A stretch of DNA of 64,000 nucleotides, from assembly GCF_003112455.1 (NCBI RefSeq), contig NZ_BDQX01000047.1, positions 41,195-105,194 on the forward strand, in the 5' to 3' direction. Below the pieces are notes generated by a model. It was not told where the DNA came from. It saw only the letters and a list, made by a program, of their open reading frames with translations, and did not search any database. The position numbers were made by a program, and so were the translations under genes. Origin of the DNA: Paenibacillus agaridevorans. Lineage in GTDB: Bacteria > Bacillota > Bacilli > Paenibacillales > Paenibacillaceae. Below are positions 33,352 to 42,765 of the stretch, piece after piece. Every line of letters starts with the position of its first letter. Within the stretch, counting starts at the first letter, position 1.

Positions 33352-34356
33352 ATGATTAAAGTGGGAATGATCGGATGCGGCAACTTGGGACGAACGCATG
33401 CCAAATGTATCGCTGAGCTTGAGGGAATAAAGCTGTCGGGTTGTTTCGACGTTTACAAGCCAAGCGCAGAAAAATTGATGGAGGAATTTGGCGCAGATTA
33501 TGCGACGGATGATCCCGATCAACTGTTTAATGATCCATCGATAGACGTTGTGTATGTGTGTACCATGCATGATACGCATGCCGAATACTGCATCCGTGCT
33601 ATGGAGAGCGGCAAGCATGTGCTCGTAGAGAAACCTCTGGCGATGACGGTAGAGGAATGTGTGGCTGTGGGAGAAACGGTAAAGCGTACAGGCAAAACGT
33701 TGTTTACGGCGTTTAAGATGCGATACTACGAGATGTTGTGGAAGGCGAAAGAATTGATCCCTAATCCTATTATGGTGACCATGCAAATGATGGACAGCAG
33801 ATGGGGGGACGGCATATGGCCCAATGATCCAGTTAAAGGCGGAGGCAACGTCATCAGCCAAGGTTGCCACTCCACCGATATTATGCGGTTTATGGCAGGA
33901 GGCGATCCGGTAGAGGTATATGCGGCTGGCGGCAACTACTATCAACCGAGCGGCGTTGTTGACAACCTGGTTGCTGTCTATCGATTCGACAACGGCGCGG
34001 CGGGCTGTTTGGTCCAGGGCGATAGCGATTGTCCCCCATTAACGAGCAAGTTTTTTATGCAAATGTTTGCAGAAGGCAAATCGATTACCATATCCGACCG
34101 TCTCACTACTTTGACCTATACCGAGGCAGGAAAAGAGCCGCAAGTATATAAAGGCACAGAAAGCGGGTTTATGGAAGAAAATCGAGCGTTTCTAAAATGC
34201 TTGCAGGAAAACGCCAAAGCGACAATCGATCATGTGGACGGCTTATACGCCACGCTGATGATCTTGCAAGCGATTGCTTCGCTGGCAAGCGGCAAGCCGG
34301 AGCTGATTCAAGCCGTAGTCGAGGAGTCCATAAGCGAGAGGATTAACCAAGGATAG
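33352..34356 (+). CDS. Gfo/Idh/MocA-family oxidoreductase
   Basis: 334 residues from ATG 33352, with TTGGAGGAG 6 nt upstream; an earlier in-frame start lacks a ribosome binding site. The Rossmann motif is VGMIGCGNLGRTHAKC (residues 4-19) and the catalytic lysine is in HVLVEKPLAMTVEE. The C-terminal substrate domain shows GGGNVISQGCHSTDIMRFMAG, with His as the usual acid/base. It should oxidise or reduce a sugar or cyclitol with NAD(P). It is the first gene of a three-gene unit with an enolase-superfamily dehydratase or epimerase and a second Gfo/Idh protein. A sugar-acid or cyclitol degradation route is a fair inference. Confidence 0.88.
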   Translation: MIKVGMIGCGNLGRTHAKCIAELEGIKLSGCFDVYKPSAEKLMEEFGADYATDDPDQLFNDPSIDVVYVCTMHDTHAEYCIRAMESGKHVLVEKPLAMTVEECVAVGETVKRTGKTLFTAFKMRYYEMLWKAKELIPNPIMVTMQMMDSRWGDGIWPNDPVKGGGNVISQGCHSTDIMRFMAGGDPVEVYAAGGNYYQPSGVVDNLVAVYRFDNGAAGCLVQGDSDCPPLTSKFFMQMFAEGKSITISDRLTTLTYTEAGKEPQVYKGTESGFMEENRAFLKCLQENAKATIDHVDGLYATLMILQAIASLASGKPELIQAVVEESISERINQG

Positions 34357-34402
34357 GGAAGGTCGTATTGACGGGGAGAGCTTATCGATTGGAGGATAAA
34401 AA

Positions 34403-35716
34403 ATGATAACAATCGCCGAATCCAAGCATCTATCGATCCAAGAACCTTTGCTGGAACCTTTCGGATTTAAAGGGGACTACTTGACGGAGTTATGGCAATC
34501 GGTGGCAGGGCTTTGTTCTCAAGACGGCGCCCTCGGCATCGGAGTAGGCGTTCAAAGCGTCTTATGGTCCGACGACCGGGTATTTTCGCAATATGGAGAG
34601 CAAACCGGCAACGCTTTGATGGCTAATGCGACCCAATATGCATTGATGCTTGCGGAGCACTCGGAATTTGATACGCCAATTGATTTAATGGATCGATTAT
34701 TTCCGGAAGTGCATGCATTCGCGCAACGAAGTGTTGGAAGGGATGATCTTCGTGCGACCTTTGCTCTGAATTCGCTTGTTGCCTTGGATCAAGCGGCTTG
34801 GTCCTTGTACAGCAAAGGCAAGGGCGCGGGAGGCGGCTTCCAGGAGTTGGTTCCTGAGCCATACCGTTCGGCCTTATCGGCTCGGCAGCAACAGCTAGGG
34901 TGCATCCCTCTTGTGTCTTACAATCTGTCAGAAGAGAAGATTGAACAGATTCTTGGAGAAGGTTATTTTATTTTGAAAATTAAAATCGGCGCCGATCCCG
35001 AACAAAACGGGGATCCTGCCAAAATGCTGGAATGGGACAAACAGAGGCTGTCACAGATCCACCGCATTGCTTCTCGCTTCGATACGCCATACACGCAGAA
35101 CGGGAAAATCGCTTATTACTTGGATGCCAATGGCAGGTATGACGGGAAAGGTCGCATGATAAGTTTCCTGGAACATGCCGATCGGATAGGCGCACTGGAG
35201 AGCATCGTGCTGCTTGAGGAGCCGTTTAACGAAACGAATGTTATCGATGTGTCGGATTTGCCCGTTCGATTTGCAGCCGACGAAAGCATCCATAACGAAA
35301 GTGATGCGCAACTGAGGATTGAGATGGGTTATAAGGCGATTGCGCTTAAGCCGATCGCTAAGACGATGAGCATGAGTTTAAAAATCGCTAAGCTAGCTCG
35401 CGATAGAGGTATTCATTGTTTCTGCGCCGATCTAACCGCTAATCCCGTATTAGCGGATTGGAACAAAACATTGGCCGCTCAGTTGCCTCCGCTTCCCGAA
35501 TTAAAGATCGGCGTTTTAGAAGCGAACGGTCAACAGAACTACCGCAATTGGGAACGGATGAAAAGCTGGCATCCCTATTCCGATGCGTCATGGATTACAC
35601 CTGATAAAGGACTTTTTACATTGGACGATTCTTTTTTTAACGTACTGGGAGGGGCGCTTGAAATAGGCTCCGAATACGAAAATCGCTTATATGGCAGAGG
35701 TGGGCAAACGAAATGA
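34403..35716 (+). CDS. Enolase-superfamily (mandelate racemase/muconate lactonizing type) enzyme
   Basis: 437 residues, preceded by TTGGAGGATAAAAA. The enolase-superfamily barrel motifs are present: the K-x-K loop in FILKIKIGAD, first metal Asp in AYYLDANGRYD, second Glu in VLLEEPFNE, third metal residue in RFAADESIH, and the second-half Lys in AIALKPIAKTMSM. It is about 50-60 residues longer than typical MR/MLE members, with an extended N-terminal capping domain containing many aromatic residues. The family abstracts a proton alpha to a carboxylate, giving epimerases or acid-sugar dehydratases. The 4-nt overlap with the next Gfo/Idh gene indicates tight cotranscription. The specific acid sugar is not deducible. 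Confidence 0.85.
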   Translation: MITIAESKHLSIQEPLLEPFGFKGDYLTELWQSVAGLCSQDGALGIGVGVQSVLWSDDRVFSQYGEQTGNALMANATQYALMLAEHSEFDTPIDLMDRLFPEVHAFAQRSVGRDDLRATFALNSLVALDQAAWSLYSKGKGAGGGFQELVPEPYRSALSARQQQLGCIPLVSYNLSEEKIEQILGEGYFILKIKIGADPEQNGDPAKMLEWDKQRLSQIHRIASRFDTPYTQNGKIAYYLDANGRYDGKGRMISFLEHADRIGALESIVLLEEPFNETNVIDVSDLPVRFAADESIHNESDAQLRIEMGYKAIALKPIAKTMSMSLKIAKLARDRGIHCFCADLTANPVLADWNKTLAAQLPPLPELKIGVLEANGQQNYRNWERMKSWHPYSDASWITPDKGLFTLDDSFFNVLGGALEIGSEYENRLYGRGGQTK

Positions 35717-36642
35717 CATCATTAAAAATCGGTTTGGTGGACCTCGATACATCACATCCTGGCAGCTTTGTCCCCATTGTTCGCGAGATGGGGCATCACG
35801 TCACCGGAGTGTTCGATAGCGGAACGATCTATCCTCCTGGATATGCTTCTACATTTGCCCGCGAGCATGGCATTGCTCATGCTTGCGAAACGATAGAAGA
35901 GCTGGTCGAGCGGGTAGATGCGGTGTTTATTCACAGCTGCGATTGGGATTTGCATGTCCAACACGCAAGGCCTTTTATAGAAGCGGGGAAAGCCGTATTT
36001 ATCGACAAACCTTTAGCCGGCAACGCCAGGGACCTGCAGCAGCTCATCGATTGGGGCAAGGATGGCTCCATACTTACAGGCGGATCTGCGCTCCGCTATT
36101 GCAATGAAGTAAAAGAGTGGCGAGAAAGAGGAATAGGAACGGAAGAATGGGTGTATGGACTTGTCGGCTGCGCGGTAGATGAATTTAACTACGGTATTCA
36201 TGCCTATTCGATGCTTCACGGTCTTATGGGAGCGGGGATCGAATCGGCCAGGTATGTGGGGGAGACCACACAGCAACAGTTCGAGCTGGCTTGGAAAGAC
36301 GGCAGGCGCGCAATGGTGAGCATCGGGAAGACTTCGGGTTACTTGCCTTTTTACGCCTCGATAACGACGCAAAAACAAGTCGAGTTTATAAAGGCGGACA
36401 ATAATCGCTTATATCAAGCCATATTGGAAAACGTTCTGCCTTACATGGCAGGGGAAGCTCCTTCGCCGATCTCGCTCGATGAGCTGGCAGAGGCGGAAAT
36501 GGCAGCAATTGCTGCCAAAATGTCTGCGGAACGGGACGGGGCGCTTATCCGTATTCAAGATATTCCATTAAGCGAAGTCGGCTATAACGGAGGTTTGTTT
36601 GCACAACAGTACAAAGCGATGAAATTTCCCGTATCTCGATAG
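35713..36642 (+). CDS. Gfo/Idh/MocA-like oxidoreductase with divergent dinucleotide motif
   Basis: 309 residues, starting at an ATGA overlap with the previous stop. The Rossmann start reads LKIGLVDLDTSHPGSF, which lacks the full G-x-G-x-x-G and instead shows the DTSH variant of a Gfo/Idh subgroup. The catalytic lysine motif is AVFIDKPLAGN. The C-terminal domain is reduced (YGIHAYSMLHGLMGAG, with a His). Such proteins often accompany a canonical Gfo/Idh paralogue, so it may be a partner subunit or act on a related intermediate. It is the last gene of the unit, followed by a terminator. Confidence 0.8.
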   Translation: MTSLKIGLVDLDTSHPGSFVPIVREMGHHVTGVFDSGTIYPPGYASTFAREHGIAHACETIEELVERVDAVFIHSCDWDLHVQHARPFIEAGKAVFIDKPLAGNARDLQQLIDWGKDGSILTGGSALRYCNEVKEWRERGIGTEEWVYGLVGCAVDEFNYGIHAYSMLHGLMGAGIESARYVGETTQQQFELAWKDGRRAMVSIGKTSGYLPFYASITTQKQVEFIKADNNRLYQAILENVLPYMAGEAPSPISLDELAEAEMAAIAAKMSAERDGALIRIQDIPLSEVGYNGGLFAQQYKAMKFPVSR

Positions 36643-36663
36643 GAAAAGAGGAAAAACAAGCAG

Positions 36664-36714
36664 ACGGAAGAGATTGCCCCATTCGTAAGATCTTGGTGCA
36701 GTCTCTTCCGTTTA
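36664..36714 (+). terminator. Terminator after the Gfo/Idh-enolase operon
   Basis: ACGGAAGAGATTGC (36664-36677) pairs with GCAGTCTCTTCCGT (36698-36711) with one internal mismatch. A short T-run follows. Confidence 0.75.
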
Positions 36715-37066
36715 TCGTTAGCGGAGTTTCTTATCAAATTTATATTCAAGCTTGAACAGATTGCGACCGAAGACTTGTTGCAATCAAGCGACTGGTTGTT
36801 TGTCATGTCACATTGACAAGCGTTCGGATAGCGTATAAAGTATGTTTATCTGTGAATTGGTCATACCATAATCACAATCATTTTTAAAACGGTTTTTAGC
36901 CAAATGTCCCACCAATAACACCTTTTTGTACGTATGTGGAATCTTGGTTATTCCTACTTACCGCAAGAATGGTGTTTTTGTTGCTCCATGGTCTTTATTA
37001 TTGTATAGAATCAGGAGCATTAAAGGGAAACTTGTCAGGATTGGAACTTACACAGGGGGTATTCCA
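36715..37066 (+). promoter_or_regulatory. Upstream region of the lipoprotein SBP gene
   Basis: No gene is supported here. TTGACA (36813-36818) with TAAAGT 17 bp later (36836-36841) is a possible promoter, giving a long leader of about 220 nt. AAAACGGTTTT (36886-36896) is a cre/LacI-like palindrome. A similar AAAACCGTTT lies upstream of the 33352 gene (33169-33178). Confidence 0.4.
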
Positions 37067-38617
37067 ATGAATCAAGTGTTAAGCAAGGGCATGACAGGAT
37101 TCATTATTTGCAGTCTCATCTTGACGGTCGCAGCTTGTCGCATCAGTATAAACGGACCTGCTCTTCAATCGCCTTTATCAGTCGAACATAGAGAGAATTC
37201 TTTGACTGAGCAGCAGGTTAAAATCGTATCGCTTCAGGCCAATGCGCAATACGAGCGTGGGTCCGAAGCAGAACGGAACGTCCATCGCCGGATTTTGGAG
37301 AAAACCGGGGTAGACTTGCAGCTTGAAACGAGTACAACTAATGCGGACTACGGGCAAATGATTGATCGCATGTTATCTTCGGATGAGCAGCTCGATATCA
37401 TTCCACTTATCCGGATGGATGAGGCAATAAAATTGTACAACAACGGAGCAATTATTCCACTCAATGGGCTTCTTGACGAATATGGGCCGAATTTGAAGGC
37501 GAATATCAAGCCGGAAATGTGGAGTCAGGCTAGCGCTGACGGCCAAATTATTGGCATCCCCAGCCAGGCGACCAATACGACAGGGAATGTTATTCAGATT
37601 CGTACAGACTGGCTGCAGGAGCTGAACCTGAAGAAGCCGGTTACCATTGCTGATTTCGAGTATGTAATGGAAGCCTTTAAACAAAATAAAGAGGATGCTT
37701 ACCCTCTCTCTACAGGATTTGCTACCTTCAATGCTCTTCATGTTGGCTTTACGCCTTATTTCTTGCCGCAAGCTTCGGAATGGTGGCTGGATGGACAAGG
37801 AAGGCTTTTTCCTCCTGAATTTCATCCTGGCTACAAGCAGTTTTTGTCTAAAATGGTGGAGTGGAATGCCAAGGGATACATCTGGCCCGAAATGATCTTG
37901 TCTACACCTCCGAAACAAACGGAACTGATCGCTCAAAACAAAGTGGGGGCAGTGGCGGGCTGGTACTCCTCAACCATTGCAGGTGCAACGGAGGTGTTGA
38001 TCAAAACGGTTCCAGAAGCAAATTATGATCCCCTAATCTTGCAAGGAGACGGCATTAATAAAATTCCTGCGTCACAGGATACACAATATGTAACCGTGAT
38101 CACCAAGAAAAGCAAGCATCCAGAGGTAGTCATGCGATTCCTGGATTATCATGCCAGTAGAGAAGGATATGAGCTGGTATATATAGGCATTGAAGGAGAG
38201 TCGTATACTAGACTTCCGGATGGAACATTGGAATATATCGGGGAAAACAAGGATGATTCGTACAAGGCTAATTACTACGCCCTGTACTGGATGTTCCAGA
38301 TGGATTTCGATGATTTTCCAACATGGCCCATGTCCTCCTGGATAGATCGGAAATTTACGGCTATGAGACAGAAAACAAAGGAACTTCCCAGCTTTCAACC
38401 TATTGATTATCAGGTTACCTATGATAAGTCGCAGTGGGAGTCATTTGCGTATCTGACGGAACTGGATCAATTCATGGAAGATCAGAAGATGAAAGTATTT
38501 ACGGGCGAACGACCTGTCAGCGACTGGGATAACATTATTCAGCAATGGCAGGATATGGGCGGCAAACAAATGATAGAAGATCGAAACAGGCAATACCAGA
38601 AAGCGCTGCACAAATGA
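37067..38617 (+). CDS. Lipoprotein extracellular solute-binding protein (CUT1 sugar uptake)
   Basis: 516 residues from ATG 37067, with AGGGGGT 8 nt upstream. Its N-terminus is a lipoprotein signal (MTGFIICSLILTVAAC, lipobox LTVAAC, Cys at about residue 24). The mature part is a family 1 binding protein of the LplA/YtcQ size: VDLQLETSTTNADYGQMIDRMLSSDEQLDIIP, IIPLNGLLDEYGPNLKANI, WLQELNLKKPVTIADFEYVMEAF, VGAVAGWYSSTIAGA. It should bind an oligosaccharide outside the membrane. It lies 19 bp upstream of a membrane AraC-type regulator. The permeases come after that regulator, with a second SBP. Confidence 0.85.
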   Translation: MNQVLSKGMTGFIICSLILTVAACRISINGPALQSPLSVEHRENSLTEQQVKIVSLQANAQYERGSEAERNVHRRILEKTGVDLQLETSTTNADYGQMIDRMLSSDEQLDIIPLIRMDEAIKLYNNGAIIPLNGLLDEYGPNLKANIKPEMWSQASADGQIIGIPSQATNTTGNVIQIRTDWLQELNLKKPVTIADFEYVMEAFKQNKEDAYPLSTGFATFNALHVGFTPYFLPQASEWWLDGQGRLFPPEFHPGYKQFLSKMVEWNAKGYIWPEMILSTPPKQTELIAQNKVGAVAGWYSSTIAGATEVLIKTVPEANYDPLILQGDGINKIPASQDTQYVTVITKKSKHPEVVMRFLDYHASREGYELVYIGIEGESYTRLPDGTLEYIGENKDDSYKANYYALYWMFQMDFDDFPTWPMSSWIDRKFTAMRQKTKELPSFQPIDYQVTYDKSQWESFAYLTELDQFMEDQKMKVFTGERPVSDWDNIIQQWQDMGGKQMIEDRNRQYQKALHK

Positions 38618-38636
38618 TAGCCTGGGGGCTAAAAAG

Positions 38637-40688
38637 ATGAGATTTCGGTTCAGAGACTATGATTCTAGAATTGTTATCATTTTGCTGCTGGTAGCGATAC
38701 CGCCATTTCTTATCGCAAGTATTTATCAAATTAACATCTATTTAAAACAAACCATTACGTTAGTAGATGCCAAAAATGAGAGCGAATTGATTCGAACGGG
38801 CACCTTCATGAACCAAATGCTTGAGCAAGTTCGCGATGGGGTGCTCGAAGGCATGAAAAATGAACAATTTATGAAGACGCAAAGGACGGGAGATAAGCTT
38901 CAAGTTCTCAAAAGCTTGAACAAGGCTGTCAACAGCAGCAAGTATTTGGAACAAGTGATGTATTATAATGAAGCCGAAGATTACATGCTTGTGTCTAATT
39001 ACGGCATTGTGAGCGATGTACATAGCTCCCCCTATAATTGGGTTACAGCGGAAGCAGCAGAGATGGAGAACTACCAGATTAAAGTGATGGAGGCAAGGAG
39101 CCTGGACATACATGGGAGTCACAAATATGTCAGCTCACTGCTGGCCAAGCTTCCAACAGGTACCAGTCAATCCTATCTTAATTACACGATTAATTTGGAG
39201 AAGCTGTATAATGACTTTTTGCAAAAGTTGAATGTCGATGGCGGGGTATATAATTATTATTTGACGGACCTGGAAGGAAAGATTGTGTATCATCAAGATC
39301 TGTCGCTGTTAGGTGTGCATATGCAGAATAATCCTGCAGCCAGCAGCCTTAATAATAAGATTGTCATCAGCAGTTATCCCATTCAGGCGATGAAATGGAA
39401 CTTGGTAAGCGAAGTGAATATGTATCAATTAAGCAGTGGTATATATAAGACACGGGATCAAATGATCGTATTCCTAACGATTATGGTCGTAGTTATTCTG
39501 GCAATGGCGGTACTTGGCGCCAAGCAGTTATACATGCCGATCAGCCAACTGAAGCTCCGCCTTCATAATAGCGAGCACTTGTTGAAGAAGACTTTGGTGC
39601 ATAATCTGGTCAAAGAACGATTTACCGAAAGTTCCGATATTGAACGTTACCTGGATGAATATCCTGCGAATCTGATCATTGTTATTTTAACTATTCATTC
39701 TCAAATTGACAGGACGACTGACGACTCCGGGTTGGCGGAGGAAATTGAAACTTGCTTACGGGCACACTTTAATATTGATTTGTTTGTTGAATCGGATAAG
39801 CAGTATGTCGTGCTGCTCAAGTTGCATGACGATGATAGGGATACCTTTACCAACAATTTGACTTTGAGCTTCAACGATCGACTGTTGGAAGAACTGACGA
39901 TTAGTGTTGGTGGAATCTACCCGATTAAAAAAATTCATCATTCCTACATTGAAGCCTTGTACGCTTATAATATGGGACGAATTTATTCATCGGATACGAA
40001 TGTATATTCCTACAGTCAGCTCCCGGCAGATTTCCGACAGCAACAGATTAAGGATCCAACGATGGATGAGCTTGAATTAGCGATCAGACAACACAATGTG
40101 CAGACATATACGGAAATAATAGACATGATGCTATCAGAAAATCGAAGCGTTATGGAGTACAATTATAACTTATATCAGTATATAACCTTATTGATACGGC
40201 TTTATGATCAGGAAAGCGTACGTTTCTTGAGCGAAATTAATGAACTGATTACCGATAAGGGGATTATGAATGCAGCGGCAGTCAAACAGTTTTTCATTAG
40301 CAAGTTCAGTAATTTTAATACAGAGTATCGCCAGGATTTCAATGATTATGTTGCAAGAGTCGAGCAATATATTGCCGAGTTCTATGCAACCAATTTTTCT
40401 ATGGATGACGTCGCCGATTATGTCGGGGTGAACAGAAAATATTTAAGTCAGTTGTTTAAAAAGCAATATAATATGACGCTTACGGATTATGTAAGCCAAT
40501 ACCGGATTGAACAAGCCAAATTGCTGCTCGCCGATACGAAGATGAAGATTAACGATATCGGCAGCAACGTAGGTTTCAACAGCAAGAGCTATTTCACCAA
40601 GGTATTTAAAATGCTGACGGGGATTACACCTACTGAATACCGGGAGCTGGCTTGGAATCGCAACAAGGAGGGAGGGGACGAAAGCTAG
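38637..40688 (+). CDS. Membrane-bound AraC-family regulator with Cache-like sensor
   Basis: 683 residues. TM1 is at about 12-33 (IVIILLLVAIPPFLIASIY) and TM2 at about 278-298 (LTIMVVVILAMAVLGA). Between them is an extracytoplasmic sensor containing VYNYYLTDLEGKIVYHQDLSLLG, a Cache-like PAS feature. A cytoplasmic linker (about 300-560) follows, then a C-terminal AraC DNA-binding domain (about 580-680: FSMDDVADYVGVNRKYLSQLFKKQYN, INDIGSNVGFNSKSYFTKVFKMLTGITPTEYRE). This one-protein design links external sugar sensing to transcription. Its position between two SBP-type transport units suggests it activates the ABC genes that follow. Confidence 0.88.
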   Translation: MRFRFRDYDSRIVIILLLVAIPPFLIASIYQINIYLKQTITLVDAKNESELIRTGTFMNQMLEQVRDGVLEGMKNEQFMKTQRTGDKLQVLKSLNKAVNSSKYLEQVMYYNEAEDYMLVSNYGIVSDVHSSPYNWVTAEAAEMENYQIKVMEARSLDIHGSHKYVSSLLAKLPTGTSQSYLNYTINLEKLYNDFLQKLNVDGGVYNYYLTDLEGKIVYHQDLSLLGVHMQNNPAASSLNNKIVISSYPIQAMKWNLVSEVNMYQLSSGIYKTRDQMIVFLTIMVVVILAMAVLGAKQLYMPISQLKLRLHNSEHLLKKTLVHNLVKERFTESSDIERYLDEYPANLIIVILTIHSQIDRTTDDSGLAEEIETCLRAHFNIDLFVESDKQYVVLLKLHDDDRDTFTNNLTLSFNDRLLEELTISVGGIYPIKKIHHSYIEALYAYNMGRIYSSDTNVYSYSQLPADFRQQQIKDPTMDELELAIRQHNVQTYTEIIDMMLSENRSVMEYNYNLYQYITLLIRLYDQESVRFLSEINELITDKGIMNAAAVKQFFISKFSNFNTEYRQDFNDYVARVEQYIAEFYATNFSMDDVADYVGVNRKYLSQLFKKQYNMTLTDYVSQYRIEQAKLLLADTKMKINDIGSNVGFNSKSYFTKVFKMLTGITPTEYRELAWNRNKEGGDES

Positions 40689-40730
40689 TTTGATTGCGCT
40701 TTTTTTACACGACAGGAACAATTTTTATAC

Positions 40731-40768
40731 GCGGAAATGCCCTTTTTAGAGGCATTTCCGCTTTTTTT
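40731..40768 (+). terminator. Terminator after the AraC-type regulator
   Basis: GCGGAAATGCC pairs with GGCATTTCCGC around CTTTTTAGA, then TTTTTTT. This strong terminator separates the sensor from the ABC operon. Confidence 0.9.
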
Positions 40769-40897
40769 TATACCAAAATGACAATTGTGTGATTGAGACC
40801 GAGGATGAATCGCTTTACGATTGCTTTACGAACACCCGAGAGAATGAGATTAGAGGGGATCAGCTAAGAAGATGACGAAAGGTGGCAGGATGGCGCA

Positions 40898-41797
40898 ATG
40901 CAAATGATGAGAGTATTTCTGAAGCAGAAGTATTTATATCTTATGGTTTTGCCGGGGTTAATATTGGTATTTATTTTTAAATATTTACCAATGTATGGAG
41001 TCATTATAGCTTTCAAAGATTACAACGTGTTTGCTGGCGTATTTGAGAGTAAATGGGTGGGACTAAGATGGTTCAGGTTATTTTTAGATAACCCGATGGC
41101 ACTGCGGGTATTCAAGAACACTCTGCTTCTTGGCCTATATAATCTTGTATTTGCTTTCCCGCTGCCGATTATTCTAGCTCTTTTATTAAACGAACTCAAA
41201 ATAGAGTGGATTAAACGAACCATTCAATCGATTACGTATTTGCCATATTTCATTTCGGTTATTATCATCGTTGGCATGCTCAAAGAATTGGCTTCTTTAA
41301 ATGGGTTGTTCAATCAGGTCTTATCGCTCTTTAATATCGAAGCAATGAATTTCTTCGGCAGACCGGAATTTTTCCGAACGCTTTTTATAGGGTCAGGCAT
41401 TTGGCAAAACCTGGGATGGGGCACTATTTTATATTTGGCAGCGCTTACTAATATTGATCCTGCGCTTTATGAAGCTGCACATATGGATGGAGCCGGTCGG
41501 TTTCGTAAGATCGTACATATCACATTGCCAGGGATGGCAGGCACGATCGTGATCTTGTTGATATTGGCTATAGGAAATATGTTGGAAGCGGATTTTCAGC
41601 GAGTGCTGTTAATGTATAACCCGGTCATTTACAGTACGGCTGATATTGTCGGGACTTACGTCTACCGGGAAGGCCTGGAAAGTGCGAGATTCAGTTATGC
41701 TACTGCAGTAGGTTTGATGGTCTCGGTCATTTCTTTCGTACTCCTGTTGGCCGTCAATCAGATAAGCCGACGATATTCAGAAAATAGTTTGTGGTAG
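40898..41797 (+). CDS. CUT1 sugar ABC transporter permease (LplB-like)
   Basis: 299 residues with six predicted membrane segments (YLYLMVLPGLILVFIF, NTLLLGLYNLVFAFPLPIILALLL and onward). The cytoplasmic EAA loop reads EAAHMDGAGRFRKIVHITLPG (about 197-217), the contact site for the ATPase. It has the LplB/YtcP length and the start typical of oligosaccharide permeases. No ATPase gene is in the window; a shared MsmX-type ATPase elsewhere is the usual arrangement in Bacillales. The next permease starts 14 bp after this stop. Confidence 0.92.
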   Translation: MQMMRVFLKQKYLYLMVLPGLILVFIFKYLPMYGVIIAFKDYNVFAGVFESKWVGLRWFRLFLDNPMALRVFKNTLLLGLYNLVFAFPLPIILALLLNELKIEWIKRTIQSITYLPYFISVIIIVGMLKELASLNGLFNQVLSLFNIEAMNFFGRPEFFRTLFIGSGIWQNLGWGTILYLAALTNIDPALYEAAHMDGAGRFRKIVHITLPGMAGTIVILLILAIGNMLEADFQRVLLMYNPVIYSTADIVGTYVYREGLESARFSYATAVGLMVSVISFVLLLAVNQISRRYSENSLW

Positions 41798-41811
41798 GAG
41801 GCAGGGGGATC

Positions 41812-42693
41812 ATGTACAAAAGTAGTCTAGGTTCTCGAATGTTTGATCTATTCAATGGTTTGTTTATGCTGCTTCTGGTTGTTGTCATGCTCTACCCATT
41901 CATGCATGTAGTGGCGATTTCACTGAGTACGCCTGAGGCGATTTCGGCTGGCAAGGTAGGATGGCTGCCGAAAGGCTTTAACATGGAGGGCTATCGTTAT
42001 GTGCTCAATCGGGCCGACCTCTGGATTGCTTATAGAAATACTTTGCTGTATACCGCTGGAAGCTGTTTTTTTGTCTTGCTTTTCACCTCTCTAATGGCAT
42101 ATCCACTCGCTGTTCGAGAATTTAAAGCTCAGAAAGCAATACTGTTCTACCTGGTTGTCACTATGTTTTTCAACGGAGGCATCATACCAACGTTTCTTGT
42201 TATCCGCGAGCTGAACTTGCTAAACACGTTTTGGGTGATGGTATTGCCCGGAGCTGTCAGTGCATTTACAGTCATTATTTTTAGAACCTTTTTTCGGGCC
42301 ATTCCCTACGAATATCGGGAGTCTGCATTTATGGACGGGGCCAATGATTTTAGAATTCTGTTCAGCATTTATATGCCTCTTTCCAAGCCGCTATTGGCAA
42401 CGTTTGGCTTGTTTACGATGGTTGCTGCCTGGAATGAATGGTTCAGCGCGCTCATTTATTTGAAAAATGAAAACTTGTTTCCTGTACAGATTTTGCTGCG
42501 GAAAATTCTTATCCTGGAACAATTTGCGGATTCGGGAAGCAGCTCTGGAGTCGTAAGAATGGAGGGGAACATCTCTCCAAGAAATATACAGATGGCAGTT
42601 ACACTGGTAGCCATGTTCCCGATCCTGGTGGTTTATCCTTTCGCACAAAAGTACTTTGTGAAAGGTATTATGATTGGCGGCATTAAAGGATAG
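41812..42693 (+). CDS. CUT1 sugar ABC transporter permease (LplC-like)
   Basis: 293 residues from ATG 41812, with TAGGAGGCAGGGGG upstream. An in-frame start at 41791 overlaps the previous gene but lacks a good site. Six membrane segments (LFMLLLVVVMLYPFMHVVAISLS, LLYTAGSCFFVLLFTSLM and onward) and the EAA-type loop ESAFMDGANDFRILFSIYMPLSKP match the second permease of LplABC systems. A hairpin (42709-42738) lies between this gene and the SBP gene, 72 bp downstream. Confidence 0.9.
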   Translation: MYKSSLGSRMFDLFNGLFMLLLVVVMLYPFMHVVAISLSTPEAISAGKVGWLPKGFNMEGYRYVLNRADLWIAYRNTLLYTAGSCFFVLLFTSLMAYPLAVREFKAQKAILFYLVVTMFFNGGIIPTFLVIRELNLLNTFWVMVLPGAVSAFTVIIFRTFFRAIPYEYRESAFMDGANDFRILFSIYMPLSKPLLATFGLFTMVAAWNEWFSALIYLKNENLFPVQILLRKILILEQFADSGSSSGVVRMEGNISPRNIQMAVTLVAMFPILVVYPFAQKYFVKGIMIGGIKG

Positions 42694-42708
42694 CTGCAGT
42701 CAAGCGGT

Positions 42709-42738
42709 CTATTAAAGAGAAATGCTCTCTTTCAATAG
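42709..42738 (+). other. Intercistronic hairpin before the LplA-like gene
   Basis: CTATTAAAGAGA pairs with TCTCTTTCAATAG (one bulged base) around AATGC. There is no T-run, so it is more likely an mRNA processing or stability element than a terminator. Confidence 0.5.
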
Positions 42739-42765
42739 AAAACTTTCAAAAGGTGGTAAGCGAAA

